Of a DNA stretch of 61,029 nucleotides, positions 1 through 8,774 are shown in pieces. How positions within the stretch are numbered: the first letter of the stretch is position 1; the number at the start of each line of letters is the position of its first letter. The notes under the pieces were generated by a model. That model had not been told where the DNA came from, ran no database searches, and worked only from the letters and a program-made list of their open reading frames with translations. Made by a program: the position numbers and the translations under genes. Location of the stretch: the NCBI GenBank assembly GCA_913020145.1, contig CAJWAI010000004.1:1-61029 (forward strand), given 5' to 3'. The DNA comes from an uncultured Gammaproteobacteria bacterium. Lineage in GTDB: Bacteria; Pseudomonadota; Gammaproteobacteria; Magnimaribacterales; TMED112.

Positions 1-2
1 AC

Positions 3-191
3 ATTGATTGGGATAAACAAAAAGAAATTGGCGTTCCTGTTAAACCAGCAATTATTGAATACACTGAAACAGGTATAAGAGAAGGAGTTCCTGTAGGCAG
101 CAGACCAGATCTAGATAACATTTTATCTTTTGAAGGCGAAGTAATAGATAATATATATAACAGATATTATATTGAATGCGTGGATTCTTAG
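3..191 (+). CDS. C-terminal end of an unidentified protein (5' truncated by window)
   Basis: The frame starting at base 3 is open from the window edge to a TAG at 189-191 and encodes 62 residues ending in ...YYIECVDS. I do not recognise the family. In many gammaproteobacteria the gene before an NlpD-like peptidase is surE or pcm, but this tail matches neither as I know them. It overlaps the start of the following lipoprotein gene by 16 nt, which suggests translational coupling. No function is proposed. Confidence 0.6.
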   Translation: MDWDKQKEIGVPVKPAIIEYTETGIREGVPVGSRPDLDNILSFEGEVIDNIYNRYYIECVDS

Positions 192-964
192 CCTCATTTT
201 CTATCTTGCTCCTGGCTTCATGTAAAAGTGTTGGCCAGATAGAGACTCCAGTTGAAATAATTCAAGGCCAATCGGCCGGCTACGTTCTAATACCTACAGA
301 TAATCTAGATTCTGGTTATTTAATCACTCAGGATAATGCAAGATTTCTAGTGTATGGATTACCTTATGTAGATGAAGATACTGAAATTAATGTTAAAGGT
401 AGAGCCATATTGATCAATTACAGCGATTATGGAGAATCTAGAATTGAAATTGATAATGAATCTCTTGTTAATCCCAGCCTTGAGGACCGTGAAAGAGCTT
501 CTGGTGAATATTTAAAAGTACTAAGCATTACAAAAGGAAGTTCAGCTCAATTTGATCAAGATTTTAACTTCATTACGCCTGTTAATGCAGTAATCACTAG
601 CCGTTTTGGTAAGAGAAGATTTATAAATGGTAATCCTCGTTCACCTCATATGGGATTAGATATTAGAGGAGCAGTTGGAACTCCAATTGTTGCACCGAAG
701 AGAGGCAAAGTTGTTCTAGCTGAGAGCCATTTTTACAGTGGCAATATCGTAATAATCGATCATGGAGGAGGGCTGTTCACTTCTTTCAGTCATTTAGATA
801 GTTTTAAAGTAGAGCTTGGCGATATAGTAGATCAAGGTCAAGAATTTGCTTTTGTAGGTTCGACAGGAAGAGTAACAGGGCCACACTTACATTGGGTGGT
901 CTATCTCAATGGCAACAGAATCAACCCAGAATTATTGGTAGAGCTAGAATTAGCTCAAGACTGA
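176..964 (+). CDS. M23 (LytM/NlpD-like) peptidase lipoprotein
   Basis: The 262-aa protein begins with a lipoprotein signal peptide whose lipobox LASC puts the lipidated Cys at residue 16. Residues about 132-255 form an M23/LytM domain with the zinc ligands H158-x3-D162 and H237-x-H239, plus H206 in the SFSHLD segment. All catalytic residues are present, so it may be an active peptidoglycan endopeptidase rather than a degenerate amidase activator such as EnvC or NlpD. No LysM domain is visible. The ATG overlaps the end of the preceding gene, and its 3' end overlaps pdxH on the other strand by 10 nt. Confidence 0.88.
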   Translation: MRGFLASFSILLLASCKSVGQIETPVEIIQGQSAGYVLIPTDNLDSGYLITQDNARFLVYGLPYVDEDTEINVKGRAILINYSDYGESRIEIDNESLVNPSLEDRERASGEYLKVLSITKGSSAQFDQDFNFITPVNAVITSRFGKRRFINGNPRSPHMGLDIRGAVGTPIVAPKRGKVVLAESHFYSGNIVIIDHGGGLFTSFSHLDSFKVELGDIVDQGQEFAFVGSTGRVTGPHLHWVVYLNGNRINPELLVELELAQD

Positions 965-1557
965 AGAAAGAATTTTTTCCATGCTGCAGATTCTTTTTTA
1001 TAGCATTCTCTGTAATTGAGTCTTGCTTCATTAGCTTCCCAAAATTCAAAATAATCTACCTTAATTTGATATCCACCCCAATTGTCTGGCCTTTTTTCTT
1101 CTATTTCACCTGAATCAACCTTTTGTCTGATTACTTCATATTTTTCTTTAAGTAGTTCATAAGACTCGATTTCTTCAGACTGGTTTGAGACCATAGCAGC
1201 AATATTTTTACCTGCATCTCGGCCAAAAAAGTGTTCATCTGAAAATTTTTCTTCACATTTTGAAATAGTCCCTTCAATTCTTACTTGTGTTTCTATAGAA
1301 GGCCACCAAAAATTTACACATATATTATTGTTGGCAGAAAAATTATCTGCCTTTTTACTTTTATAGCTACTAAAAAAAATAAGGTTATCTTCAAAAAAAT
1401 ATTTAAAATTAACAAAACGAGAATGAGGCTTATTCTCATTATCAACAGAGCTTATGCATCCAGCCTCAATAAATTTTTCACCATGTTCTTCTGCTTTCAA
1501 ATAATAATCTTGAAAGTTTAAAAAAGGACTAGATTGAGGCAAATTCTTAAATTCCAT
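955..1557 (-). CDS. pdxH: Pyridoxamine/pyridoxine 5'-phosphate oxidase
   Basis: This 200-aa FMN split-barrel enzyme oxidises PNP or PMP to pyridoxal 5'-phosphate in the cytoplasm. Family motifs are present in order: the FMN-binding SSYKSKKA (63-70), QVRIEG (91-96), the NQSEEI segment near residue 125, RPDNWGGY (156-163) and FEFW (170-173). One departure is notable: the C-terminal substrate motif RLHDR of E. coli PdxH (Arg197, His199) reads RLNYR here, so the Arg is kept (R179) but the His is Asn (N181). The start codon overlaps the pyk stop codon by one base, so it is probably co-transcribed with pyk. PLP made here is the cofactor of Kbl, encoded on the far side of pyk. Confidence 0.92.
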   Translation of the reverse strand: MEFKNLPQSSPFLNFQDYYLKAEEHGEKFIEAGCISSVDNENKPHSRFVNFKYFFEDNLIFFSSYKSKKADNFSANNNICVNFWWPSIETQVRIEGTISKCEEKFSDEHFFGRDAGKNIAAMVSNQSEEIESYELLKEKYEVIRQKVDSGEIEEKRPDNWGGYQIKVDYFEFWEANEARLNYRECYKKESAAWKKFFLQS

Positions 1558-2951
1558 TATTTTAGAAATCTAATTTGTATAGCATCAGCGAAAATATCAG
1601 AAAAGACTCCTGAAATAACGATAAGTTTATTTTTGGTTTTGAACTTATATGCACTTTTCAATACTTGGAAAGCATTTTTAATTGTCTTTTCATGATCTTT
1701 ACTAAAATTTAAAAAAATATTTTCTATTGATGATGAGATTGAAAGTTTATTCTGTGTAGCTCTATTATTTGTAAATGCAAAAACTGGGACCCTAGGCCTT
1801 GCACTTGATATTAATTCCGCAGTAAAACCACTTCTTGTCAAAACAACAATTGCATCAGCATCTATTTTTTTTGCAAGTTTTACTGATGTTGCAGCTAAAG
1901 TATGCCAATCACTTTCATGTTTTAGGTTGCTTTCAAAATGAAGTGTCTCAGATCTCTCAGCATTTAGAGAAATATCTCTTAAGTACTGTACGCACTTAAT
2001 TGGATGTTTCCCAATACTTGTTTCCCCAGATAGCATCAATGCATCTGCACCCTCATAAACAGCATTAGTAACATCTGATACTTCAGCTCTTGTCGGATGC
2101 GGTTTATTTATCATTGATTCAAGTAACTGTGTGGCAACAATGGATTTTTTTCCTAATTCAGAAGCTATTTTTACCATATTTCTTTGCACATAAGGCAGAT
2201 TAGTCATATCTGTCTCAATACCAAGGTCACCTCTTGCTATCATCAGACCATCACTATTTTTTGTTATCTCTCTTATGTTTTTTACACCCTCTTGATCTTC
2301 AACCTTTGCAAATATTTCAGGCTGACACTTATTTTTACTTAAAAATTTATTTAATTCTTTTAAATCTTTTGCAGATCTGCAAAAGGATAGTGCTATAAAA
2401 TCGATACCGACATTTAATGCTTCATTTAAATCTGCTTTATCTTTGTCTGTCAGTGTTGGTAATTTAATTCTTGCACCAGGGAAATTAACATGTTTCTTTT
2501 CTGATATTATTCCACTATCTAGAACCAAGCATTTAATACCTTGCTTTGAAATTGATGTTATTTTCAAATCTATTTGGCCATTATCGAGAGAAATTTTCCC
2601 ACCAACTTTCAGACCTTTGATATGTGAAAGATTATCAACAATAAGTTGATTCTTCTTTTTTTGGCTCTTAGAAACAAGTAAAATCTCATCGCCTTTAGTG
2701 AGTTCAATGTCTTTGCCAAAGTTTGCAGTTCTAATTTCTGGTCCTTGGGTATCAATCATTACACCGACAGAAGAAGTAATTTTTTTATTTAATGCCTTAA
2801 TTTCATTAATAATTTTTCTCATATCCATTATTGATGTATGGGACATATTTATTCGTATAACATTCATTCCTTTGTCATAAAGTTTCTTTAATAAAGTTGA
2901 GGAATTAGTTGAAGGGCCTACAGTAGAGATTATTTTTGTTCTTTTATGCAT
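1557..2951 (-). CDS. pyk: Pyruvate kinase
   Basis: At 464 aa this is a full-length pyruvate kinase, converting PEP and ADP to pyruvate and ATP. Visible signatures are TKIISTVGPST at residues 5-15, RINMSH at 33-38 (RLNFSH in E. coli), DTQGPEIRT, the active-site stretch around FAKVEDQEG, and ATQLLESM followed by PTRAEVSDV and GADALMLSGETS. The C-terminal domain (about 345-464) is the usual effector-binding fold. It is divergent from kbl across only 32 bp and is followed by pdxH with a one-base TAATG overlap. The K-to-Q change in the usual DTKGPEIR motif is a mild oddity. Identification is secure. Confidence 0.95.
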   Translation of the reverse strand: MHKRTKIISTVGPSTNSSTLLKKLYDKGMNVIRINMSHTSIMDMRKIINEIKALNKKITSSVGVMIDTQGPEIRTANFGKDIELTKGDEILLVSKSQKKKNQLIVDNLSHIKGLKVGGKISLDNGQIDLKITSISKQGIKCLVLDSGIISEKKHVNFPGARIKLPTLTDKDKADLNEALNVGIDFIALSFCRSAKDLKELNKFLSKNKCQPEIFAKVEDQEGVKNIREITKNSDGLMIARGDLGIETDMTNLPYVQRNMVKIASELGKKSIVATQLLESMINKPHPTRAEVSDVTNAVYEGADALMLSGETSIGKHPIKCVQYLRDISLNAERSETLHFESNLKHESDWHTLAATSVKLAKKIDADAIVVLTRSGFTAELISSARPRVPVFAFTNNRATQNKLSISSSIENIFLNFSKDHEKTIKNAFQVLKSAYKFKTKNKLIVISGVFSDIFADAIQIRFLK

Positions 2952-2969
2952 AAGATAATTGTGGATTCT

Positions 2970-2977
2970 ATTATAAT
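2970..2977. promoter_or_regulatory. Symmetrical -10 element shared by pyk and kbl
   Basis: The 32-bp gap between pyk and kbl contains the perfect palindrome ATTATAAT, which gives a consensus TATAAT on both strands (plus 2972-2977, minus 2975-2970). On the plus strand the expected start site falls near 2984, the GTG of kbl itself, and there is no Shine-Dalgarno sequence, so the kbl mRNA could be leaderless. On the minus strand the pyk leader would be about 12 nt. No good -35 box is visible on either side. Confidence 0.45.
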
Positions 2978-2983
2978 CTGATT

Positions 2984-4177
2984 GTGAGTAAAAGTTTCTA
3001 CAATCATATTGATCATGAGATCGAGCAAATATTAAGTGATGATCTATATAAAAATGAGAGGTTTATAAAATCCCCTCAACAAACAGCAATTAAACTCAAA
3101 GACGGCAAAGAAGTTATGAATTTCTGTGCCAATGATTATCTTGGTTTGGCAAATAATAAGGAAATAAAGGATGCAGCTGCTGCTTCCATCGAGCAAGATG
3201 GTTTTGGTATGGCATCGGTCAGGTTTATATGCGGAACTAATGATTTACATAGAACACTTGAACAAAAGCTAAGCTCTTTTTTAGGTTTTGATGATTGCAT
3301 ACTTTATGTAGCATGTTTTGATGCAAATGGCGGTCTTTTCGAGCCACTTTTTGGTCCTGATGATGCAATAATTAGTGATTCTCTCAACCATGCTTCAATA
3401 ATCGATGGCATAAGACTTTGCAAGGCAAAAAGATATAGATATCAACATAGTGATATGGATGATCTTGAAAAATGTTTGAAACAAGCAGATGCTGACTCAG
3501 CAAAACACAAAGTTATTGTTAGCGATGGTGTTTTTTCAATGGATGGAACATACGCTAAATTGGATAAGATTGTTGAGCTAGCTGAAAAATACGATGCATT
3601 AGTAATGCTTGATGATTGTCATGCCACTGGATTTGTTGGTGAAAAGGGCAAAGGCACAGCTGAACATTTTGGCTTAGAAGGTAAAGTAGATATTCTTAGT
3701 GGTACGCTTGGAAAAGCTCTTGGCGGTGCATCTGGTGGTTTTATATGTGCAAAAGAAAATGTAATTAAGCTTCTAAAGCAAAGATCTAGACCCTATTTAT
3801 TTTCTAATGCATTATCTCCATCTATAGTCTCTGCATCTTTAAAAGCTTTAGAGATTGTTCAGGATCAGCCAGAAAGAAGAAAAAGAATTAAAGAAAATAC
3901 AACTTATTTTAGAGACTCTATAAAATCTTTAGGCTTTAAAATTAAGGGTGATATGCATCCTATAACTCCAGTAATGTTAGGAGAAGCTAAGATTGCACAA
4001 GAAATGTCAAAGAAGCTTCTTGAAGAGGGTTTATATGCAATTGGCTTCTTTTATCCTGTTGTGCCTAAAGGTGAAGCTAGAATCAGATTACAAATTACAA
4101 GTGAACATACAAAACAACAGCTTGACGAAGCCGTTAAAATATTCGATAAAGTTGGAAAGGAATTGAAAGTCATATGA
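2984..4177 (+). CDS. kbl: Glycine C-acetyltransferase (2-amino-3-ketobutyrate CoA ligase)
   Basis: This 397-aa PLP enzyme of the alpha-oxoamine synthase family cleaves 2-amino-3-ketobutyrate with CoA to glycine and acetyl-CoA. The Schiff-base lysine is K244 in SGTLGKALGG, the same number as in E. coli Kbl. The SDSLNHASIIDG, SDGVFSMDG and LDDCHATGFVG segments match the family. It starts at GTG 2984 and overlaps tdh by 4 nt (ATGA), forming the classical two-gene threonine degradation operon. The length is normal. Confidence 0.96.
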   Translation: MSKSFYNHIDHEIEQILSDDLYKNERFIKSPQQTAIKLKDGKEVMNFCANDYLGLANNKEIKDAAAASIEQDGFGMASVRFICGTNDLHRTLEQKLSSFLGFDDCILYVACFDANGGLFEPLFGPDDAIISDSLNHASIIDGIRLCKAKRYRYQHSDMDDLEKCLKQADADSAKHKVIVSDGVFSMDGTYAKLDKIVELAEKYDALVMLDDCHATGFVGEKGKGTAEHFGLEGKVDILSGTLGKALGGASGGFICAKENVIKLLKQRSRPYLFSNALSPSIVSASLKALEIVQDQPERRKRIKENTTYFRDSIKSLGFKIKGDMHPITPVMLGEAKIAQEMSKKLLEEGLYAIGFFYPVVPKGEARIRLQITSEHTKQQLDEAVKIFDKVGKELKVI

Positions 4178-5199
4178 AAGCATTAGTTAAAGAAAAATCA
4201 GAAGTTGGACTAAAATTACAAGAAGTAAAGACGCCTAAAATAAAATCTGATGAAGTGCTAATTAAAGTTAAGACGACAGCTATATGTGGGACTGATTTGC
4301 ATATTTGGAATTGGGATAATTGGGCAAGTAAAACAATTAAGCCTCCAATGACTGTTGGTCATGAGTTTATGGGGGAAATTATAGAAATTGGCAGTGCTGT
4401 TGAGGGACTAACAATAGGAGATAGAGTCTCAGCAGAATCACATATGGTTGGACAGGTAAGCAGAAATGCTAGAGCAGGTAAATTACATCTTGACCCTGAC
4501 ACTGTAAATTTAGGTGTTGATAGAGACGGTGCTTTTGCTGAATTCGTTTCAATTCCATCAAGAAATGTAGTGCAACTTCCAGATTCTGTAGATAACGAAA
4601 TGGGAGCGATACTAGATCCCTTTGGTAATGCTATTCATGCTACTTTATCTTTTGACCTTGTTGGGGAAGATGTTTTGATAACAGGAGCAGGACCAATAGG
4701 TATTATGTCTGCAGCTATTGCTCTTCATGTTGGAGCTAGAAAAGTTCTAATAACTGATATTAATGATGATAGGTTATCTCTTGCAAAAACTGTATGCAAT
4801 GTTGAGACACTTAATCCATCAAAAGAAAATATAGAAGATAAAATGAAAGATATGGGCTTAAAGGAAGGTTTTGATATCGGATTAGAGATGTCTGGTTCAG
4901 AAGCTGCCCTAGATCAAATGATTGATTCGATGCTTATGGGAGGAAATATAGCCCTACTAGGCTTGCCATCAGATCCAATTAACTTAGATCTATCTAAAAT
5001 AATCTTTAAGGCTCTAAACTTAAAAGCTATTTATGGCAGAGAAATGTTTGAAACCTGGTACAAAGGACTAGCTCTCATCGATTCTGGGCTAGATGTAAAA
5101 AATGTGATCACTCATTCTTTTCATTACACTGATTTTGAAAAAGCATTTCAATTATTGAATGAAGGAAAAGCTGGAAAAGTAGTGCTTAATTGGGACTAG
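4174..5199 (+). CDS. tdh: L-threonine 3-dehydrogenase lacking the structural zinc site
   Basis: This 341-aa medium-chain dehydrogenase oxidises L-threonine to 2-amino-3-ketobutyrate with NAD+. The catalytic zinc ligands C38 and H63-E64 are at exactly the E. coli positions, and the NAD-binding GAGPIGIM lies near residues 170-177. The structural-zinc loop aligns without gaps to E. coli Tdh, but the four cysteines at 93, 96, 99 and 107 are Gly, Ser, Ala and Asp. The enzyme therefore keeps the catalytic metal site and has lost the structural one. It is the second gene of kbl-tdh, and its 3' end overlaps a convergent serine hydrolase gene by 14 nt. Confidence 0.94.
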   Translation: MKALVKEKSEVGLKLQEVKTPKIKSDEVLIKVKTTAICGTDLHIWNWDNWASKTIKPPMTVGHEFMGEIIEIGSAVEGLTIGDRVSAESHMVGQVSRNARAGKLHLDPDTVNLGVDRDGAFAEFVSIPSRNVVQLPDSVDNEMGAILDPFGNAIHATLSFDLVGEDVLITGAGPIGIMSAAIALHVGARKVLITDINDDRLSLAKTVCNVETLNPSKENIEDKMKDMGLKEGFDIGLEMSGSEAALDQMIDSMLMGGNIALLGLPSDPINLDLSKIIFKALNLKAIYGREMFETWYKGLALIDSGLDVKNVITHSFHYTDFEKAFQLLNEGKAGKVVLNWD

Positions 5200-6361
5200 G
5201 ATCACTAAGCCCAAAAATTAAATCCTGTATTTTACTTACACCTGGACATGCATCTGGAGCAGTAAAAGGGCAATTTAACTCTGATACACCAAGTGATTTA
5301 GTGTCTGGAAAATTAATGCTAGGGTCATCCTCAGGCATTTGGCCAGGCTCAGTTTCAGTGGCAACTAAGGTCGTAATATATTTAACCCATGAATAGGGCA
5401 TCCATAATAAATATTCTAAAATTCCAAATTCTACTTGATGGCCTTTTTCATAATTATGAAAATATTTAGTGAATCTGACTGTAGATATTCCATCTTCAGG
5501 AATAAAAAACATAAACTGCCCATCAGTTACTTCGAGACCAACTAAAGTTTTTTCTTGGTTAAATTTTCTTACACTCCAATGTAGCCCAAACCATTCTCCA
5601 GTTCCTTGAGAAAGTGGCTTTATAGATTCTTTTAGAAATTCTTCATTGATAATTTGGATTCCATTTAATCTTCCATTATTCATAAATAAATTTGCAAACT
5701 TTAAGAAATCTTTCGGCATTAAATCTATTCCATAATAAGTCATGTCATTTCCTGCAGAATCACTCCATAAACCATGCTTTTCAATGCCTAAAGGATTAAA
5801 TATCTCTCTAATTAGAACATTGTGAGGTTCGTCATTAAAAATATTTTTGATAATAGGGTTTAACAGCATTGTATTAACATTATTATATTCATAGGTCTCA
5901 CCTTGAGGCATGGCTGGATCAACATTCATTGCAAATTCTAAATTATTCATTGAAAAGAACATTTCTTCATTTTGATATTCAGTAATCTCAAGCCCAGAGC
6001 GCATGGCTAATAAGTTATATAGGGTCAGTTGTGATTTGGAATCCTCAATCAATTCTGGAATAAAAAAACTTATAGGTTTCTGAAGGTCTTCATATGAAAT
6101 CAACCCTTTTTCTATAGCTACTCCAAAAAGAGCAGCATAAAATGTTTTTGATATTGACCAAGATGTTGCAAAATCATCACTTGAATAACCCTCCGCATAG
6201 TACTCATGTACCACCTTGTTATTATTGGATATCAGAAAGCTTTGAGTAGCATCATCAGATTCGATCAACTCGACCAATTGCCTTAGAACTTCTCCATTAA
6301 GGTTCTCTTTTGAAGCAATACTTAAAGATAATGATAAGGCCAGTAAAAATCTAGCTATCAT
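5186..6361 (-). CDS. Secreted serine hydrolase, beta-lactamase/penicillin-binding fold (copy 2)
   Basis: The 391-aa protein has an N-terminal hydrophobic signal (about 1-17) and a class C beta-lactamase-like domain. The nucleophile motif is S69-I-S-K72 and the YxN-type motif is Y159-N-N161, followed by a WFGLHWSVRK stretch. The family includes esterases, 6-aminohexanoate-dimer hydrolases and D-amino peptidases, so the substrate cannot be assigned. It is a paralog of the gene immediately upstream, with matching SWS-x2-K and YNNVN segments, and overlaps it by 11 nt. The C-terminus is Cys-containing (ELNCPFTAPDACPG), which suggests a disulfide in an exported protein. Confidence 0.85.
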   Translation of the reverse strand: MIARFLLALSLSLSIASKENLNGEVLRQLVELIESDDATQSFLISNNNKVVHEYYAEGYSSDDFATSWSISKTFYAALFGVAIEKGLISYEDLQKPISFFIPELIEDSKSQLTLYNLLAMRSGLEITEYQNEEMFFSMNNLEFAMNVDPAMPQGETYEYNNVNTMLLNPIIKNIFNDEPHNVLIREIFNPLGIEKHGLWSDSAGNDMTYYGIDLMPKDFLKFANLFMNNGRLNGIQIINEEFLKESIKPLSQGTGEWFGLHWSVRKFNQEKTLVGLEVTDGQFMFFIPEDGISTVRFTKYFHNYEKGHQVEFGILEYLLWMPYSWVKYITTLVATETEPGQMPEDDPSINFPDTKSLGVSELNCPFTAPDACPGVSKIQDLIFGLSDPSPN

Positions 6362-7547
6362 CTTTTTCTAGATCAGCAATTCTTTCCACAATCTTTACAT
6401 AATTCTCATAGAATTCTTTTGACTCTCCGTCTGCGTCTGTATAAGGTATGACAACACTACCACCATCAATATCTATTAGGCCAATCCACATTAAAAATCT
6501 TGAAAAATTAATAGCTCTATTAACGCTACCCAAGAAACGTAAGTAGCCTAATGGGCCCCAATCCTGAACATCACCTTCAACTGGCCTATATTTTGTAATT
6601 CTAGTAAAAATGATATCTCTTTCTTTATCGAGGAATACAAACTGTCCAAATTTACCACTTGTATTATAAATTTTTGCTTGATCATCATATTTAGAAATCC
6701 ACCATTGAAGACTATACCCTCTTGTATCGCTATGAGCCCATCCCATACTTGGTGTAGAGCCCCAATAAAGCTTTAAAGATTCATCAACATAATTTTTTGA
6801 AATGACTTGTTCGCCATTCCAGTTGCCATTTCTTGAAAATAAGATTCCAAATCTTGAATAATCTCTAGCAGACATATCTAAACAACAATAAGTAAGAGTA
6901 TTGCCTGCGCTATCTTCCCATGCAGTGTAATTTTTTAAACCAATTTTACTAAATAGCCTCTCTTCAATTAATTGTTTTGCAGTTTTACCTGTCGCACCTT
7001 TAAGTATTTCGCCCATTAACATTGAATTAACATTGTTATATTGAAATACTTCACCCGGATTATTTTCGACGCCAACTTCATATGCATATTCCATATGGTC
7101 AGGTTCAAAAAACATCATTTCATGCTCATGACTTGGGAACTCTAAACCACTAGTCATATTCAAAACTTGTCTTATAGTAATGTCCTTCTTTTTTCCTTCG
7201 TCATATGCAGGCACGTATTTTGCTACTGGATCATCTAAGCTATCAATTTCTCCATTATCTAGAGATATTCCAACAAGCGCAGCATAAAAACTTTTAGCGG
7301 TCGACCATGAAGTACCGTAAGAATCCTCATTATAACCTTCAGCATATTGCTCTTTTATGATGTACCCATCTTTTATAAGAACGGCACTCATTGTTGCGTC
7401 ATCTGAAAAAGTTAGATCAAATAGCTCTTCTATTTTTAATTTATCTAAACCAACTTCATCATGATTTTTTGTTTCCCAAGCATCATCTGGAAAATAAGGA
7501 TTGGCAAAAATATAGCCACATAGTAAAAATATTGAAAGTACTCTCAT
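6351..7547 (-). CDS. Secreted serine hydrolase, beta-lactamase/penicillin-binding fold (copy 1)
   Basis: The 398-aa protein starts with a signal peptide (about 1-16) and carries the catalytic S82-T-A-K85 and Y170-N-N172 motifs of the serine beta-lactamase-like superfamily, with a family-like NMTSGLEF segment. It precedes and overlaps its paralog at 5186-6361, so the pair probably arose by tandem duplication and is translated as an operon. The start is supported by a strong AAGGGGGA ribosome-binding site 4 nt before the ATG. It is divergent from ccmA across 48 bp. The substrate is unknown. Confidence 0.86.
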   Translation of the reverse strand: MRVLSIFLLCGYIFANPYFPDDAWETKNHDEVGLDKLKIEELFDLTFSDDATMSAVLIKDGYIIKEQYAEGYNEDSYGTSWSTAKSFYAALVGISLDNGEIDSLDDPVAKYVPAYDEGKKKDITIRQVLNMTSGLEFPSHEHEMMFFEPDHMEYAYEVGVENNPGEVFQYNNVNSMLMGEILKGATGKTAKQLIEERLFSKIGLKNYTAWEDSAGNTLTYCCLDMSARDYSRFGILFSRNGNWNGEQVISKNYVDESLKLYWGSTPSMGWAHSDTRGYSLQWWISKYDDQAKIYNTSGKFGQFVFLDKERDIIFTRITKYRPVEGDVQDWGPLGYLRFLGSVNRAINFSRFLMWIGLIDIDGGSVVIPYTDADGESKEFYENYVKIVERIADLEKDDS

Positions 7548-7595
7548 AAGTCCCCCTTTAAATCATTTCTCTTGATAAAATACTAAGGTAATTCC

Positions 7596-8162
7596 ATGAA
7601 TTTATACAGTCTTAAACATATATCTCATCAAATAGATGGAAAGCTAATATTTTCTGATGTTTCAGAAGTGATTAACTCTGGTGAAATAATTGAGATAAGA
7701 GGTAAAAATGGATCTGGAAAAACAACTCTTCTCAAAATAATTACCGGAATAATTAATTGTAAAAATATTGATTCAGGTGCTATGACATTGGATCATGTTT
7801 CTTATCTTGGCCACAAAAATGCTCTGATAGAAGAAATAACCTTGAGACAAAATTTTGAAATTCTTGGAATAGAAGTTGAGAAGGGTCTCTTCAAAAAATT
7901 TGATCTATCACAATTAAAAAATCAGAAAATTTTTAATCTGTCGTATGGAGAAAAAAGAAAAGTAGCATTAGTAAGATTAATTAGCTCAAGAAAAAATATT
8001 TGGATAATGGATGAACCATTTGCAGGACTGGATAGTAAAGCAATAGCAGAGCTCAAGGATATTATCAGTAAGCATATTGAAAAAAATGGGACTGTGATAA
8101 TGACGAATCATCAAGAAGAAATTCCTGAAAGTAAAAAAATTATTTTGAGGCCAGTAGAATGA
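7596..8162 (+). CDS. ccmA: Cytochrome c biogenesis ATP-binding protein CcmA
   Basis: This 188-aa ABC ATPase is the nucleotide-binding subunit of the CcmABCD complex that releases holo-CcmE during cytochrome c maturation. Walker A is GKNGSGKT (36-43), the signature reads LSYGEK (115-120) in place of the canonical LSGGQ, and Walker B is IWIMDEP (135-141). It is slightly shorter than E. coli CcmA. It opens a twelve-gene co-directional run and overlaps ccmB by 4 nt. Confidence 0.93.
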   Translation: MNLYSLKHISHQIDGKLIFSDVSEVINSGEIIEIRGKNGSGKTTLLKIITGIINCKNIDSGAMTLDHVSYLGHKNALIEEITLRQNFEILGIEVEKGLFKKFDLSQLKNQKIFNLSYGEKRKVALVRLISSRKNIWIMDEPFAGLDSKAIAELKDIISKHIEKNGTVIMTNHQEEIPESKKIILRPVE

Positions 8163-8773
8163 ATAAAGCTTTACAGAGAGAATTAAAATTATTCTTTTTG
8201 ATTCCAAAGAATATTTATTTACCTATTTCGATTTTTGGAATTATTTTTGTAATTTTCCTAGTTTTAGATCTAGATAATAGCCTTAACTATGCTAGTTCAT
8301 TCATCGCATCATTCATAACAATATTTATTATTTCAGAAAATTCATTTAAGGATGATCATAATAATGGTTATCTAGAACAAAAATTATCTGAAGGCGGCAT
8401 ATCAGATATTTTTTTGTATCTTTTGGCTAAGTGGATAACTAATGTATTTTTTGTATTTATCCCAATTGCGATAATTTCACTAATATTTCAAGGACATGAG
8501 ATATCTATAGAACTTTTTGGTACTTATGTAATTATGCTGAGCACTCTTTATTTTTTCTTTAATCTTGGTAGTGCAATATCTCTAAAAAGGAATAATTCAC
8601 TTAATGCCTTATTGATTATTCCACTTTTAATACCATTTATTATTCTAGTTAAAGGAATCTTTGTTGATGGTCAACTTGAGCCAAATTTTTGGTTTTTATT
8701 TGCGTATTTTGTATTCGCATCTTCCTTTATCTTTTACACAATTTTACAAGTTTTAAGAATACAGAGCAGGTGA
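8159..8773 (+). CDS. ccmB: Heme exporter protein CcmB
   Basis: This 204-aa protein is almost entirely hydrophobic, with about six predicted membrane segments, and matches CcmB in size and position. CcmB is the membrane subunit that pairs with CcmA in the ABC-type complex of system I cytochrome c maturation. The short SEGGISDIFLYLLAKW loop matches the cytoplasmic loop typical of the family. The ATG overlaps the ccmA stop (ATGA), and one base separates its stop from ccmC. Confidence 0.88.
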   Translation: MNKALQRELKLFFLIPKNIYLPISIFGIIFVIFLVLDLDNSLNYASSFIASFITIFIISENSFKDDHNNGYLEQKLSEGGISDIFLYLLAKWITNVFFVFIPIAIISLIFQGHEISIELFGTYVIMLSTLYFFFNLGSAISLKRNNSLNALLIIPLLIPFIILVKGIFVDGQLEPNFWFLFAYFVFASSFIFYTILQVLRIQSR

Positions 8774-8774
8774 G

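Noticed and set aside
1285..1521. Forward open frames inside pdxH and pyk (e.g. 1285-1521, 2443-2649)
   Set aside because: They lie wholly inside well-supported reverse-strand genes, have no ribosome-binding sites and no recognisable protein features.
5185..5215. TTGGG...CCCAA stem at the tdh/serine hydrolase junction as a bidirectional terminator
   Set aside because: Only five outer pairs form, with an internal mismatch, and the flanking A/T tracts have the wrong orientation.
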